The position numbers were made by a program, and so were the translations under genes. DNA of 64,000 nucleotides from Acidimicrobiaceae bacterium (lineage in GTDB: Bacteria; Actinomycetota; Acidimicrobiia; Acidimicrobiales; UBA8190), in the NCBI GenBank assembly GCA_003151955.1, contig PLZB01000070.1, positions 16,286 to 80,285 on the forward strand, given 5' to 3'. The notes under the pieces were generated by a model. That model searched no databases. It saw nothing but the letters and a program-made list of their open reading frames with translations, and had not been told where the DNA came from. Below are positions 7,781 through 16,809 of the stretch, in pieces (position 1 is the first letter of the stretch; each line of letters starts with the position of its first letter).

Positions 7781-10612
7781 TCAGCGAATCCTGGTCAACG
7801 CGGCCCGCCGTGACAGCGTCCGGTAGAGCTGGAGAGTCTCGGGGTGGACGGCGTCGTAGGGCTCGACCCCGTCGGCGACGAGCCTGACCAGCTCGGCCAT
7901 CACCGATTCGACCCCCGCCGGGTTGCCGCCAGCGTCGGCTGCTCGGAGGAGGACCCGGTAGAGGCGCTCGTCGTAGGCACTGACCCGGAGCCCCTGGCGG
8001 GCTGCCCACTCCGCCCCAGTCGGGTCGTTGCCGACCAGGCAGTGGTCGGCCAGCTTGCAGGAAAGATCGACCACCACCGCCTCGATGGAGGCCTGGATAC
8101 CTTCGAGGAGCACCCAGTCGGTGGACCGGATCCCGTCGAACGGCCGGCCCCTGATCAGGCCGAGACCCTGCCTCCAGTGCTCCGGGTCGTCTGAGGCCGC
8201 CCACACCGACAACCGCTCCCAGTCACTCCTCACGCTCGATCGGAGGGCCAGCCGACCGTGCGCCCGGGGCAGGAAGTCGTGGCCGTCTCCGTCCGTGCCG
8301 AGCGACCGCCGGGCCGCCGAGGCGGTGGAGTGGAGGCTGGAGGATGCCATCAGGCGGTCCGGCCAGAGCGCCGTCGCCCACTGCTCGTTGGTCGCTCCTC
8401 CGGGATGCATGGCCAGGAAGACCACGAGCTCCATGGCCCAGGCCCGCGCGAACGGTCGGGCCGCTCCCCGGATCTCCACCGGGCCGAGCACGAGGACCTC
8501 GACGGGTTCGGGGGAACGTTCCCGCTCGGCCACCGTTGCCCTGGCGACGGTCGGATCCATCCGCTCGGGAACCGGCATCGCCAGCTGTTCGTAGGGAGGA
8601 GCATCGGGGGTCACACCCTGGAGACCTCCAGCCACGGAGACCAGGCGGGCGATGTTCTCCGCGTCAACCGGTTCCACCAACTGGGGCCACACCGCAGGGG
8701 CCGTCAAGTCGGCCGCCTCGAGGAGGAGCGGGCCATCGCCGACGACGAGCTTCCATCTGGCCAGGGCCTCCGCTCCTCCGATCAGGGCGACCACGCCGTG
8801 GGAACCGTCCCCCGCCAGTTGAACCAGTCGCCTGACCGCCACGGGTTCGGCGGAGGCCACTTCCGGGGAGCAGACGACGACGACCAGATCCCAGGCGTCG
8901 CCACCCGCTTCGACCCGAGGTTCCCAGGTCTCCGTTCGGTCGACTGCTCGGAGAAGGACCGCCCGCTCCGAGATCCGCTGCTCCAGGGAGGGGAGCAGGC
9001 CGGCCAACGATCCCGAGCTCCTGACCCGCTCGAACTCCCCCATCGCCTCTCCGAATCCGATCAGGAGGATCTCGGTCTGATCCGCCCATCGAGCAGTGGC
9101 CAGCTCCAGAACGGTGGCGTACAGGGACGCGGCCGTACCTGGACCCCCGACGGCGACCGAACCGGCCCGCTCGAGATCGATGAGCACGACGCCGAATTCG
9201 TCGCGGCCCAGGGTCACCAGAGCCGGGTTGGGGGCGTCCATCCCGGCGGCCCACACGTTCTGCCGGGCGGCCCGCGCCAGGTCCTCGCTTCGCTCGAGGG
9301 TCCAGATCCCGCTCCCCCCTCCGAACGGGGGAACCGGGGAACGGTCAGCCTCTTCGGGCGAGACGACGAGCTCCACCAGCTCATGTCGCAGTCGAACGGC
9401 GACCACCCGGGGCGGAAGCTGGCTGGCTGACCGGGACGAGGCAACCAACATCCGGAGACTGGTATCGATCCAGTCGACGGCGTCGACATCGGTCGAGATC
9501 CGCAGCCTGGCCTCGAGGTCGGCGAGGTCTCCATCGGGGAGTGCGATGCGAAGACCGGCGGCTCGCTGACGCTGCTGCGCTCTGCGCATGCGGACGAGGA
9601 CGCCGACCACCCCGGCGCCAAGCACCCCGAATCCGATCGGGGCCAGCGGGAAGGCCGCCCTGCTCACCTGGTCGGAGTGTCCACTCAGGACCGGATCCGG
9701 AGATCCGCCCGTGAAGGCCGGACGCGCCGCGGCGTTGGGTTGCGGGTCCTCCACCAGGGACAGTGTCGGTGGGGAGACGACAGGCGATCCCAGAAGTGGG
9801 GTCGAACCCACCGTCATCGTTTCGGACGGAACCGCCGTCGGGGCCGGTGTCCCGGTTCCCGCCGGGGTGGGCTGGGCCGGAGCCGTGCCCGGCGGCAGGT
9901 CGAGGGTCCAACCCGGCAAGATCCAATTGTCGTCGCTGAAGACCGCACCGCCTGGTTGGGAACTGCCGAGGTTCATAGTGGCGATCTCCGACCACCGCAG
10001 CGGTGAGCCCAGCTGGGATGCGGCGATCGACCAGAGTGTGTCGCCGCTGCGCACCACCCATCTCCGGGGCGACGACCCGGCCGAGGGGGCCGGTGCGGCC
10101 GGATCGACGTCGGCCACCGATGAGACCGGGCTGCGCTGATCGTCGACGGGGAAGGCGGGGTCAACCCACTGGACGGCGACAGCCGGGACAACCTGGAGGC
10201 GCAGGGGGGGAGCATGCCGAACCCCCGGGTTCAGGGCCAGCGACGCCCCCACGAGGCAGGTGACGAGGGCCTGGACCCGACGACTGCCGGGAAGATGGAC
10301 AGGGGTACGTCCCCGCAACCGCGCCACCACGTCGACCAGGACGCACACCGCAAGCCAGCCCCAGACGATCCAGGCCAGCAGCACGGCCAGATGCGCCACG
10401 GTGGCATCGCCCAGGGGCTGGGAGAGGAGATGGGCCCATCCCGCCGGGTGGACCACCTCCCGCCACAGGCTGTTCACGGGAGGTGGATCTCCTCCGGCCA
10501 GCATCACCAGCGGAACTCCTCCGACAAGGAGCACGAGTCCGACCATCGAACCAATCGCACCCAACAGGCCGGAGACCCCGACCTGTCGGCGTTGGTGTGA
10601 CGTTGCCCACAT
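7781..10612 (-). CDS. Membrane-anchored LysM and BTAD (SARP-like) regulatory protein
   Basis: A 943-residue multidomain protein. The first ~130 residues contain three hydrophobic segments. A Pro/Ser/Ala linker leads to a LysM module (RRWVVRSGDTLWSIAASQLG, about residues 185-245), which typically binds peptidoglycan. After a long Pro/Thr spacer comes another transmembrane helix (FGVLGAGVVGVLVRMRRAQ, ~330). A large cytoplasmic part follows and ends in a bacterial transcriptional activation domain (about residues 700-940; VLVLGPVEIRG, LVVFLAMHPGGATNEQWATALWP, RLYRVLLRAADAGG). Proteins of this architecture occur at the end of actinobacterial Tad pilus loci. Here it follows the TadG-like gene, with its ATG 8 nt beyond that stop. 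A role in sensing the cell wall and controlling pilus genes is inference. Confidence 0.85.
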   Translation of the reverse strand: MWATSHQRRQVGVSGLLGAIGSMVGLVLLVGGVPLVMLAGGDPPPVNSLWREVVHPAGWAHLLSQPLGDATVAHLAVLLAWIVWGWLAVCVLVDVVARLRGRTPVHLPGSRRVQALVTCLVGASLALNPGVRHAPPLRLQVVPAVAVQWVDPAFPVDDQRSPVSSVADVDPAAPAPSAGSSPRRWVVRSGDTLWSIAASQLGSPLRWSEIATMNLGSSQPGGAVFSDDNWILPGWTLDLPPGTAPAQPTPAGTGTPAPTAVPSETMTVGSTPLLGSPVVSPPTLSLVEDPQPNAAARPAFTGGSPDPVLSGHSDQVSRAAFPLAPIGFGVLGAGVVGVLVRMRRAQQRQRAAGLRIALPDGDLADLEARLRISTDVDAVDWIDTSLRMLVASSRSASQLPPRVVAVRLRHELVELVVSPEEADRSPVPPFGGGSGIWTLERSEDLARAARQNVWAAGMDAPNPALVTLGRDEFGVVLIDLERAGSVAVGGPGTAASLYATVLELATARWADQTEILLIGFGEAMGEFERVRSSGSLAGLLPSLEQRISERAVLLRAVDRTETWEPRVEAGGDAWDLVVVVCSPEVASAEPVAVRRLVQLAGDGSHGVVALIGGAEALARWKLVVGDGPLLLEAADLTAPAVWPQLVEPVDAENIARLVSVAGGLQGVTPDAPPYEQLAMPVPERMDPTVARATVAERERSPEPVEVLVLGPVEIRGAARPFARAWAMELVVFLAMHPGGATNEQWATALWPDRLMASSSLHSTASAARRSLGTDGDGHDFLPRAHGRLALRSSVRSDWERLSVWAASDDPEHWRQGLGLIRGRPFDGIRSTDWVLLEGIQASIEAVVVDLSCKLADHCLVGNDPTGAEWAARQGLRVSAYDERLYRVLLRAADAGGNPAGVESVMAELVRLVADGVEPYDAVHPETLQLYRTLSRRAALTRIR

Positions 10613-10617
10613 CTCTC

Positions 10618-11034
10618 TCAATCCTCCCTGGTGACGCCATGGACGTTGGTGGCGCTGGCGTCCGCCGAAATGTTGATGGTGCGGAGTCCGACGAGACCGA
10701 GAAACGTCGTCGGCTCCTGCAGATCGACCTGGACGGTGACTTCCTGACCGATGACCGCGACGGTGCCGTCGACTCCGGCCGAGGCCAGGTACTTCCGTGC
10801 GGCAGACGCGGCCGCCCCGGGATCGAGCAGGACCTGCCCCGCCCTGAGGGCGACGATGGACAACTGCCCGGCGCCGGCCCGAGCCGCCTGTTGGGCATCA
10901 TCCAGCGCCTCCTGGCGCGCCGCCACCGATCGGCCGCCGTCGACGACCAGACCGACGAGGGCCAGCAACGCCACAGCCAGCAGGGCCATGAACGCCGCGA
11001 TCGACCCTGCCTCTCTTTCACCGGTATCGGTCAT
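10618..11034 (-). CDS. TadG-like pilus assembly / pseudopilin protein
   Basis: The 138-residue product begins MTDTGEREAGSIAAFMALLAVALLALVGLVVDGGR. This is the Tad-type N-terminus in which a G-S-hydrophobic segment is followed by VVDGGR, characteristic of TadG and Flp-associated minor pilins. The rest is a small periplasm-side domain. Its ATG overlaps the stop of the upstream TadE gene (ATGA). It is shorter than classical TadG and lacks a von Willebrand A domain. Role: minor pseudopilin or tip/assembly factor of the Flp pilus, by context. Confidence 0.75.
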   Translation of the reverse strand: MTDTGEREAGSIAAFMALLAVALLALVGLVVDGGRSVAARQEALDDAQQAARAGAGQLSIVALRAGQVLLDPGAAASAARKYLASAGVDGTVAVIGQEVTVQVDLQEPTTFLGLVGLRTINISADASATNVHGVTRED

Positions 11035-11456
11035 CCCACCGTCCGATAGGGATCGATGGGAGCGGAAACACTCGTCGTGATGGTTGTCGACCCCGGGAAG
11101 CCCGGCATCAGGTCGGAAAGGTCGACGCGGCACGACACCGTGACGACGACGCTTCCTCCCGGCGTGAAATGGGTGACGTCGGTCGAGACCGACAATTGGG
11201 CACAGGTGTGGACCCGGTCAAAGACTGTCGGCACGGCCACCACCGGTGCGGCCCATTGGGCCAGTGCTGCGTTGGGAGATCCGGCTGTGGTCTGTGCCGC
11301 AGCCCGGGCCGCACCGATCACCTGGTCCCGGGCCAGCTCATACCGGCCCAGCCCCAGGGCCAGGAAGGCGAAGAGGAGCAGGACCGGGGTGAGAACGACC
11401 AGCTCAACGGTCAGACTCCCCTCCTCCCTTCCCGGCCCGGGCGCGGAGAACGTCAC
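11031..11456 (-). CDS. tadE: TadE-like pseudopilin
   Basis: TadE proteins are minor pseudopilins of Flp pili with a GxxxxE processing motif before a long hydrophobic helix. Here the N-terminus reads EEGSLTVELVVLTPVLLLFAFLAL, so cleavage after Gly leaves Glu at +5, as expected. The 141-residue protein continues into a small extracytoplasmic domain with two Cys (HTCAQ, SCRV). GTG 11456 overlaps the upstream stop as GTGA. It is one of two adjacent TadE-like genes, as is common for TadE/TadF pairs. Confidence 0.82.
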   Translation of the reverse strand: MTFSAPGPGREEGSLTVELVVLTPVLLLFAFLALGLGRYELARDQVIGAARAAAQTTAGSPNAALAQWAAPVVAVPTVFDRVHTCAQLSVSTDVTHFTPGGSVVVTVSCRVDLSDLMPGFPGSTTITTSVSAPIDPYRTVG

Positions 11457-11854
11457 GACGAGACCCTGAATTCCTGGCGCGGGCCCGTCCTGACGGCGGA
11501 GACCTCCAGATGGAGCCCGGGAATGATGGACTCGGCCGAGGCCGAGATCTGGACCGCCACCATGTCGCCCGGGAACACCTGGGCATGGACCGAAGGGGCC
11601 TGCACGCTGCCACCTCCTGTGGAGGCGAGGAAGGATCTGGCGCTGGCCTCCCCGGCCGCGGTCGAGCCTCCCAGTCCACTGGCGGTCTGCTCACCCTGCT
11701 GCGCGGCGGCCTGCACCACGCTGGCGGCATGGGCCCAGAGACATGCCTGCACGACGAAGAGCAGCAGGATCATGATGGCGGGGACGAGGATGACCGCCTC
11801 GACGACCGCTGACCCGTCCTGTTCTCGACGGTGCCCTGCCAGACGCGCTCCCAT
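11453..11854 (-). CDS. tadE: TadE-like pseudopilin
   Basis: A 133-residue TadE-family pseudopilin. The processing and membrane segment reads EQDGSAVVEAVILVPAIMILLLFVV, again giving Glu at +5 after Gly. The following region is Ala-, Gln- and Ser-rich (VVQAAAQQGEQTASGLGG) as in other TadE-like proteins. The ATG at 11854 lies 1 nt after the Flp pilin stop, so the genes are co-translated. It probably acts with the neighbouring TadE to initiate or stabilise the pilus. Confidence 0.82.
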   Translation of the reverse strand: MGARLAGHRREQDGSAVVEAVILVPAIMILLLFVVQACLWAHAASVVQAAAQQGEQTASGLGGSTAAGEASARSFLASTGGGSVQAPSVHAQVFPGDMVAVQISASAESIIPGLHLEVSAVRTGPRQEFRVSS

Positions 11855-11855
11855 G

Positions 11856-12044
11856 TCAGTTGAGGTTGATCGAGTTGGCCTTGGCCGTCACCTTGGAGAC
11901 GATGATGGCGCCGATGGCGATGGCCAGCGCGGCAAAGACGGCCGTGAGGATCACCTTCTCGACGACACTCCCCTCCTCGTTCCCGGGCAAGGTCTCGGCC
12001 CGGGTCCGGAGGTAGCTCCAGAGGAACTGGATCTGAAACAGCAT
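11856..12044 (-). CDS. flp: Flp/Fap-type pilin
   Basis: At 62 residues with one long C-terminal hydrophobic helix (VEKVILTAVFAALAIAIGAIIVSKV), this has the size and position of the major Flp pilin. The 24-25-residue leader is long. The processing region EEG-SVVEK places Glu at +4 after Gly rather than the usual +5, and Lys replaces the usual Tyr, so cleavage may occur one residue earlier. A good ribosome-binding site (AAAGGAAAG) precedes ATG 12044. The prepilin peptidase that would process it is not in this window. Confidence 0.78.
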   Translation of the reverse strand: MLFQIQFLWSYLRTRAETLPGNEEGSVVEKVILTAVFAALAIAIGAIIVSKVTAKANSINLN

Positions 12045-12091
12045 GATGCTTTCCTTTCGGTTGGGTGTGAACAGCTGGGAGGGGGGCGAAT

Positions 12092-13000
12092 TCAGAATCC
12101 GGCGGCGATCCGGGAAAATGCCGGGTACCCGATGAAGAGGAGGAAGCCGACCAGGAGCAGGACTCCGGGCAGGAAGAGACGCTCGGTGACGGTGTTGGCC
12201 TCGGTCTCGGCGTCGGCGAGCTCATGACGGCGGATCGAGGAGGCTTTTGACGAGAGGGTCGCCCTGATGCGGGCTCCTTCGGTCCCGGCCAAGCCCACCG
12301 CGGCGGCGAGCTCAGACAGTTCCCCGATGCCCAGCTCCTCCCCCAGCCCAGCCAGTGCGCTCCATGGCGTCTCGCCGCAGTCACGGGCCAGCTGAAGGGC
12401 GGCGGCCAATCGGTGCGAGACGGGATCGACCCCAACCTCGGCCGCGGCGTGCAGGGCGCCCTCGATCCCCATCCCGCCGGCGAGGCAGAGAACCACCAGG
12501 TCGAGGTAGGTCCCGACGACCCTCCGGGCACATCGGGCCGCCACCTTGGCCTCGGACCTGAGGATCATGAACGGGAATGCCGCTCCGCACGCCGATCCGA
12601 CCAGGCTCACCCAGAGGGGGACAATGAACGACAGGTGCATTCCGCCCAGCCCGGTCAGGGCCCAACAGAACGGTGGGAGCACGCCCGCAACGCCGGCGGC
12701 GAGCACAGCCTGACCGCAGACAGCCTCCAACGACGTCCCGGTCAGGGCGAGCTCCGGTTCCAACCGTTCAGGTACCCATCCGCGGCGTCGGAGTGCCGCC
12801 GAGAGCTGGGTGCCTGCGCCCCTGGTGTGCCGTTCCAGACCGGACGGGGCCGTTGGATCGTCTACCTCCGTTGGAACGGGCACAGACCGGTCGACACGGC
12901 CCAGGGCCACGGCGATCGGATCTTGGGCGGGCCGGAGCGCGGCCACAACTCCCAACAGGCCGAGGCCCAAGCCCGTCGAAGCCAACACGATGAGCGTCAC
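12092..13000 (-). CDS. tadC: Tad pilus inner-membrane platform protein TadC
   Basis: The 302-residue protein has the type II secretion F-domain layout. There is an N-terminal helix, two central helices (QAVLAAGVAGVLPPFCWAL, LSFIVPLWVSLVGSACGAAF), a cytoplasmic T2SSF helical bundle (LVVLCLAGGMGIEGALHAAAE) and a C-terminal helix (LFLPGVLLLVGFLLFIGYPAF). TadC pairs with TadB to form the membrane platform on which TadA acts. GTG 13000 overlaps the tadB stop (GTGA). Confidence 0.87.
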   Translation of the reverse strand: MTLIVLASTGLGLGLLGVVAALRPAQDPIAVALGRVDRSVPVPTEVDDPTAPSGLERHTRGAGTQLSAALRRRGWVPERLEPELALTGTSLEAVCGQAVLAAGVAGVLPPFCWALTGLGGMHLSFIVPLWVSLVGSACGAAFPFMILRSEAKVAARCARRVVGTYLDLVVLCLAGGMGIEGALHAAAEVGVDPVSHRLAAALQLARDCGETPWSALAGLGEELGIGELSELAAAVGLAGTEGARIRATLSSKASSIRRHELADAETEANTVTERLFLPGVLLLVGFLLFIGYPAFSRIAAGF

Positions 13001-13860
13001 CGGTTTCCCCCCGCCCCGAGCAGGCGCACCGGCGAGGGTGGACGCACCATCCGGACCATCAGCACCAACCCGGCGGCATAGCAGCTGACCACGAGTGCGA
13101 GGACGAGCTGACCCGTCAGGGTCCCGAACGGGGCCAGGTAGGAATGGGCCAAGACGGCCAGCGCTCCTGCGAATACCAGGGAGAACACGACCACCGTCCG
13201 GACACCGCTCCGGGCGGACGCCCGGCTGGCCTCGATCCGGAGGCGCATCGAAACCTCCTCCCGGATCGAGTCGGCCAGAGCGCCCAGGAGATCGACGAGA
13301 CGTTGGGAACGGGCGCTCGCGGCCAGGAGGAGCGCGCAGACGACGACATCGGCCCCGGGATCGTCCAGCTCGGCCGCGAAGACCCGCAGGGCGTCGGTCA
13401 TGGGCACGCCGACAGTCAAACGGTCGGCCAACCTCACCACCTCGGCCCTCACCGCCTTCGGGGCGACGGGGGCGGTCACCACGATGGCCTGGGACAGTCC
13501 CGCCGCGGCGGCGAGGGTATCCCGCAGAAGCTCCGTCCAGGCCGCCACCGCCTCGACCCGATCGGTCGGCTTGGCACCCGCGCCCCGACCCAGAAGGGCC
13601 GGCAGGGCCGCCGTAGCCAGGGCAGCCGCCAGGGCGCCCACAGGCCACCTCGTGACGACGCCGACTACACCGGCCGCCGCAGCCGGCATGACCAACCGGC
13701 GGGCCCTCCAGGTCCGAACATGGACTGCCGGGAAAGGATCGGCGGGCAAGCTGCCAGGGGCCGTCGCCACCTCGACGGGTCGCCGACCGCGGGTGGCGGC
13801 CACGAGACCCAGGACCCCTGTGACCATCCCGGCCACACTCACGAACACCAGAAGGGTCAT
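12997..13860 (-). CDS. tadB: Tad pilus inner-membrane platform protein TadB
   Basis: A 287-residue T2SSF-type protein: an N-terminal helix, a central hydrophobic pair around residues 58-90, the conserved cytoplasmic bundle (AVAAWTELLRDTLAAAAGLSQA, ASARSQRLVDLLGALADSIREE) and two C-terminal helices. It partners TadC. Its ATG overlaps the tadA stop (ATGA), placing it in the continuous overlapping operon. Confidence 0.87.
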   Translation of the reverse strand: MTLLVFVSVAGMVTGVLGLVAATRGRRPVEVATAPGSLPADPFPAVHVRTWRARRLVMPAAAAGVVGVVTRWPVGALAAALATAALPALLGRGAGAKPTDRVEAVAAWTELLRDTLAAAAGLSQAIVVTAPVAPKAVRAEVVRLADRLTVGVPMTDALRVFAAELDDPGADVVVCALLLAASARSQRLVDLLGALADSIREEVSMRLRIEASRASARSGVRTVVVFSLVFAGALAVLAHSYLAPFGTLTGQLVLALVVSCYAAGLVLMVRMVRPPSPVRLLGAGGNR

Positions 13861-15254
13861 CGCCAGGTCCTGACGCCCGCGCCCCCGATGGCCGGGTCAT
13901 AGCCGTGTTGCGTCAGCTCCTCGAGGGTGGCGCTCCGCAACGGAGCACCGGGGACGGCCCGACGGTCCGGACCCGGTCGAAAGATCTCGTTGGAGATGAC
14001 CTGGAGCCCTTCGGCGTCGACGACCTCACGGATTGAGGAGACGAACCGACGGCGCCGTGCCGGTGCGAATCGGCGGCCCGTGCGCTCTCCCTGTGGGAGG
14101 TCTGAGAATCGGTCGCCCCGCACGTGGTGGAGATCCCCGAGGTCGTCCCGACTCAGGGCATCGTCGGCGACCTCGATGTACACCACAAGGTGGACAGCGC
14201 CTGCTACCAACAGGTTGGTGGCCTCGAGAGGGAGCCGCTCAGGGGCCTGAACGGCGTAGGAAGCGATGCGGCGGAACACTCCCTCCGACGAATCGGCGTG
14301 GATGGTGCACATGGAGCCCGATCGCCCCTGACTCATGGCGTTGAGCATGGGGAGGATCTCGTCCCCGAGCACTTCTCCCACGATGACCCGATCGGCGTTC
14401 ATCCGCAGGGCCCGCCTCACTAGGCGGGCCATCGTGACCTCCCCCTCCCCTTCGGCATTGGCCTCCCGGGCCTCCAGGGCCACCAGGTCGGGGTGCCGGT
14501 CCGGCATCGAGTCGAGGCCGAGCTCGAACGCCTGCTCGATGGTCACCACCCGCTCCCGGGGAGGGATCTCGGCGGCCAGCGCTCGCACCATGGTCGTCTT
14601 TCCTGAGTTCATGGCCCCGGCCACCACGATGTTCTTCCGGGCCCGAACCGCAGCAGCCAGCAACGACGCCGAGCCCTCGTCGAGACCTCCCAGTCCGACG
14701 AGCTGATCGAGGTTCAGGTCGACGTAGCGGTGCCTGCGGATCGACACCACCGGGCGCGTCGCCACCGACATCAGCGCCGAGAGCCGGCTCCCGTCGGGAA
14801 GCCGGAGGTCCAGCTCCGGATGCGAGTTGTCGAACCTCCGCTCGGAGAGGCCGAACCTGGCGCCGGCGGCCCGGATCAGCTCGATGAGCTCCATGTCGGA
14901 AGAGGCCACCGGCTCCGACTCCACCTTGCTGCCATCAGCGTGGGTGACCCAGACCTGGTCGCATCCGTTGACATCGATGTTCTCGATCGACTGGTCGTCC
15001 ACCAACGCCTGGAGGCGGCCGAGTCCGAAGAGGGCGTCGAGAACCGCCCGTGCCATCTGTTGCTCCTCGACCGGGTCGAAAGGTGGCTCACCTGCCCCCA
15101 TTCGCTGCGCCCCGAACGCTTGCAGCCGGGACAGGACCAACTGCCGGGCCAACTCCTTTCGATCGGCCACCGAGAGGAGCCGACTCTCGCTGGCCAAGTC
15201 GTCGGCCACTTCGGCCCGCAACCGGATCACGAGACTGTCCCGGTCCGTGATCAT
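13857..15254 (-). CDS. tadA: Tad pilus secretion ATPase TadA/CpaF
   Basis: This 465-residue hexameric traffic ATPase powers Flp pilus extension and possibly retraction. The N-terminal domain (~1-185) includes IENIDVNGCDQVWV. Walker A is GAMNSGKT (213-220), the Asp/Glu box lies around VVTIEQAFELGL, Walker B around RVIVGEV (289-295), and the His box is CTIHADS (316-322). All catalytic elements appear intact. ATG 15254 overlaps the TGA of tadZ and is preceded by GGAG. The C-terminus extends past the core with an Arg-rich stretch (ERTGRRFAPARRRR). Confidence 0.93.
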   Translation of the reverse strand: MITDRDSLVIRLRAEVADDLASESRLLSVADRKELARQLVLSRLQAFGAQRMGAGEPPFDPVEEQQMARAVLDALFGLGRLQALVDDQSIENIDVNGCDQVWVTHADGSKVESEPVASSDMELIELIRAAGARFGLSERRFDNSHPELDLRLPDGSRLSALMSVATRPVVSIRRHRYVDLNLDQLVGLGGLDEGSASLLAAAVRARKNIVVAGAMNSGKTTMVRALAAEIPPRERVVTIEQAFELGLDSMPDRHPDLVALEAREANAEGEGEVTMARLVRRALRMNADRVIVGEVLGDEILPMLNAMSQGRSGSMCTIHADSSEGVFRRIASYAVQAPERLPLEATNLLVAGAVHLVVYIEVADDALSRDDLGDLHHVRGDRFSDLPQGERTGRRFAPARRRRFVSSIREVVDAEGLQVISNEIFRPGPDRRAVPGAPLRSATLEELTQHGYDPAIGGAGVRTWR

Positions 15255-16045
15255 GATGCTCTCCAATCGGGCAGCGGCGTCTCGGTCCCGGGCTGGAACG
15301 GACTGTCGGGCCCTGCCCTCTCCGATTCCCGGGCCAACGGCACCAGGATCTCGGCGGCACGATTGGCGGCTCCAACGAGCGGAGACTTGGCAAACGCCCG
15401 GCTGCTTCCGGGCTCGCCACAGGCGATGGCAGCGCTCCCGGGGTCCTCCGGAATGACTTCGACGAGCTCGAGGCCCAACATGGCGGCCGCCTCGCGGGCT
15501 CTGCCACGGCTGCCACCTCGGACAATGAGCCTCCCGCTGCCGGCCCGGCCGAAGGAGGAGATCAGGCCGGCGGCCCACCGGGCATGGCCCAGGCTGGCCA
15601 CGTCGGAACGCGAGACCAGAATGAGCTCGTGGGCCCGCTGGAGCATCATCGTCTGGCCGGGCTGGCCCGGCACGAGACGTCCGCAGTCGACCAGGACGTC
15701 CTCGTCGGCTTCGGCCAGAAACGGGACGGCTCTCCCGAGTTCCCGGTCCAGGGCCTGAGCGGCGTCGGGTGCCATCGGCCCCACGAGCACCTCGAGCCCA
15801 CCGGGAAGTCGCTGGGTGTGGGCGTCGAACCCGGCGTTCGGGGACGCAGGCTGGCGGAGCGCCAGAACCAGGCTCGTCATCCCCTGACGCGACGACAGCC
15901 CGAACCGGGCGGCGAGATCCGCCCCGGCCGGGTCCCCCTCAGCCACGATCACCCGCCGTTCCGAGGGCCAGACGGCACCTATGGCACAGGCCACCGTGGT
16001 GACTCCGGGTGATCCCTTGGCCGAGAAGATGGCGATGATCGTCAT
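15251..16045 (-). CDS. cpaE: TadZ/CpaE-like MinD-family ATPase
   Basis: The 264-residue product begins MTIIAIFSAKGSPGVTT, a deviant Walker A typical of the MinD/ParA/CpaE superfamily. It continues with RVIVAEGDPAGADLAARFG and VLVDCGRL (switch-II-like). TadZ proteins place the Tad machinery at the cell pole or membrane. The deviant motif has Ser and Pro where MinD has Gly-Gly, and a receiver-like N-domain found in some CpaE is absent. It is translationally coupled on both sides. Confidence 0.85.
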   Translation of the reverse strand: MTIIAIFSAKGSPGVTTVACAIGAVWPSERRVIVAEGDPAGADLAARFGLSSRQGMTSLVLALRQPASPNAGFDAHTQRLPGGLEVLVGPMAPDAAQALDRELGRAVPFLAEADEDVLVDCGRLVPGQPGQTMMLQRAHELILVSRSDVASLGHARWAAGLISSFGRAGSGRLIVRGGSRGRAREAAAMLGLELVEVIPEDPGSAAIACGEPGSSRAFAKSPLVGAANRAAEILVPLARESERAGPDSPFQPGTETPLPDWRAS

Positions 16046-16776
16046 CGAACGGAAGGAACCACGACGAGCGCGACCTGGCCCGCTGCCGATGCGGACGCGA
16101 TGAGCGGGGCCAGCGTCGACGGGACCAGTAACGAGATCACCGTGGTGTCGGTGCCGGCCGACGGCGACGACACCGCCACATCGGTCACCGTCACGCCGGC
16201 GGCCAAGACCGTTCCCGGCTCCGGAGCCTCTGGTCCGGTGCCCACGCCTCCAACCGGTGTCGTCCCCGTAGGTCCGATCGAGCTGGTCGACGCTCCCGGG
16301 ATCCCGGTCAACACGGCGTCGACCGTGTCTCCGGGCTGGAGTCCCGACGCCGGAAGTTGGCTGGCCTTGACCTCGACACCGACGACAGCGGTTCCCGCGG
16401 GCGGGCCCATGCTGGTCGTCAGGTCGGCTGGAACCAACAGGGAGGCCGGCTCGAGCTTGACCGACGCCCGTTGGCCGACCACCACGCCGATCTCGTCCGC
16501 TGGGATGGTCCGGACACCGGCCGACGCGGACAGGCGCACCGTCGTGACGTCAGCGGCAGTGAGGGTGTCGCCCTGATTCACGACCTGGGTGACGGCCAGC
16601 ACCGGCACCTGGCGGCCGGCCTTCATGTAGGCCGTGGTGAAGACGGCGGCGCAGACGAGGACGAGTGCTGCCGAAGCCGCCGCCAATGCCGGACGCCGGG
16701 GGCGATCGGCAGCCTGCAGTCGGAGGCCGGGATCTCGTGTCTCACCAATTCTCGGGCGCGACAAGGTAGCGGACAA
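16042..16776 (-). CDS. cpaB: CpaB/RcpC-like pilus assembly protein (SAF domain)
   Basis: One transmembrane helix near residues 30-50 (LAAASAALVLVCAAVFTTAYM) precedes a SAF domain (PVLAVTQVVNQGDTLTAADVTTV, about residues 58-120) and a second conserved block (GLQPGDTVDAVLTGIPG). This matches CpaB/RcpC, which supports the extracytoplasmic part of Flp pilus machines and can bind peptidoglycan. The start is uncertain: TTG 16776 is the longest, with poor ribosome-binding sequence and other TTG codons nearby. Confidence 0.8.
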   Translation of the reverse strand: MSATLSRPRIGETRDPGLRLQAADRPRRPALAAASAALVLVCAAVFTTAYMKAGRQVPVLAVTQVVNQGDTLTAADVTTVRLSASAGVRTIPADEIGVVVGQRASVKLEPASLLVPADLTTSMGPPAGTAVVGVEVKASQLPASGLQPGDTVDAVLTGIPGASTSSIGPTGTTPVGGVGTGPEAPEPGTVLAAGVTVTDVAVSSPSAGTDTTVISLLVPSTLAPLIASASAAGQVALVVVPSVR

Positions 16777-16809
16777 GGCCGATCTTCTTTCTCTTGGATT
16801 CGGTCGGGG

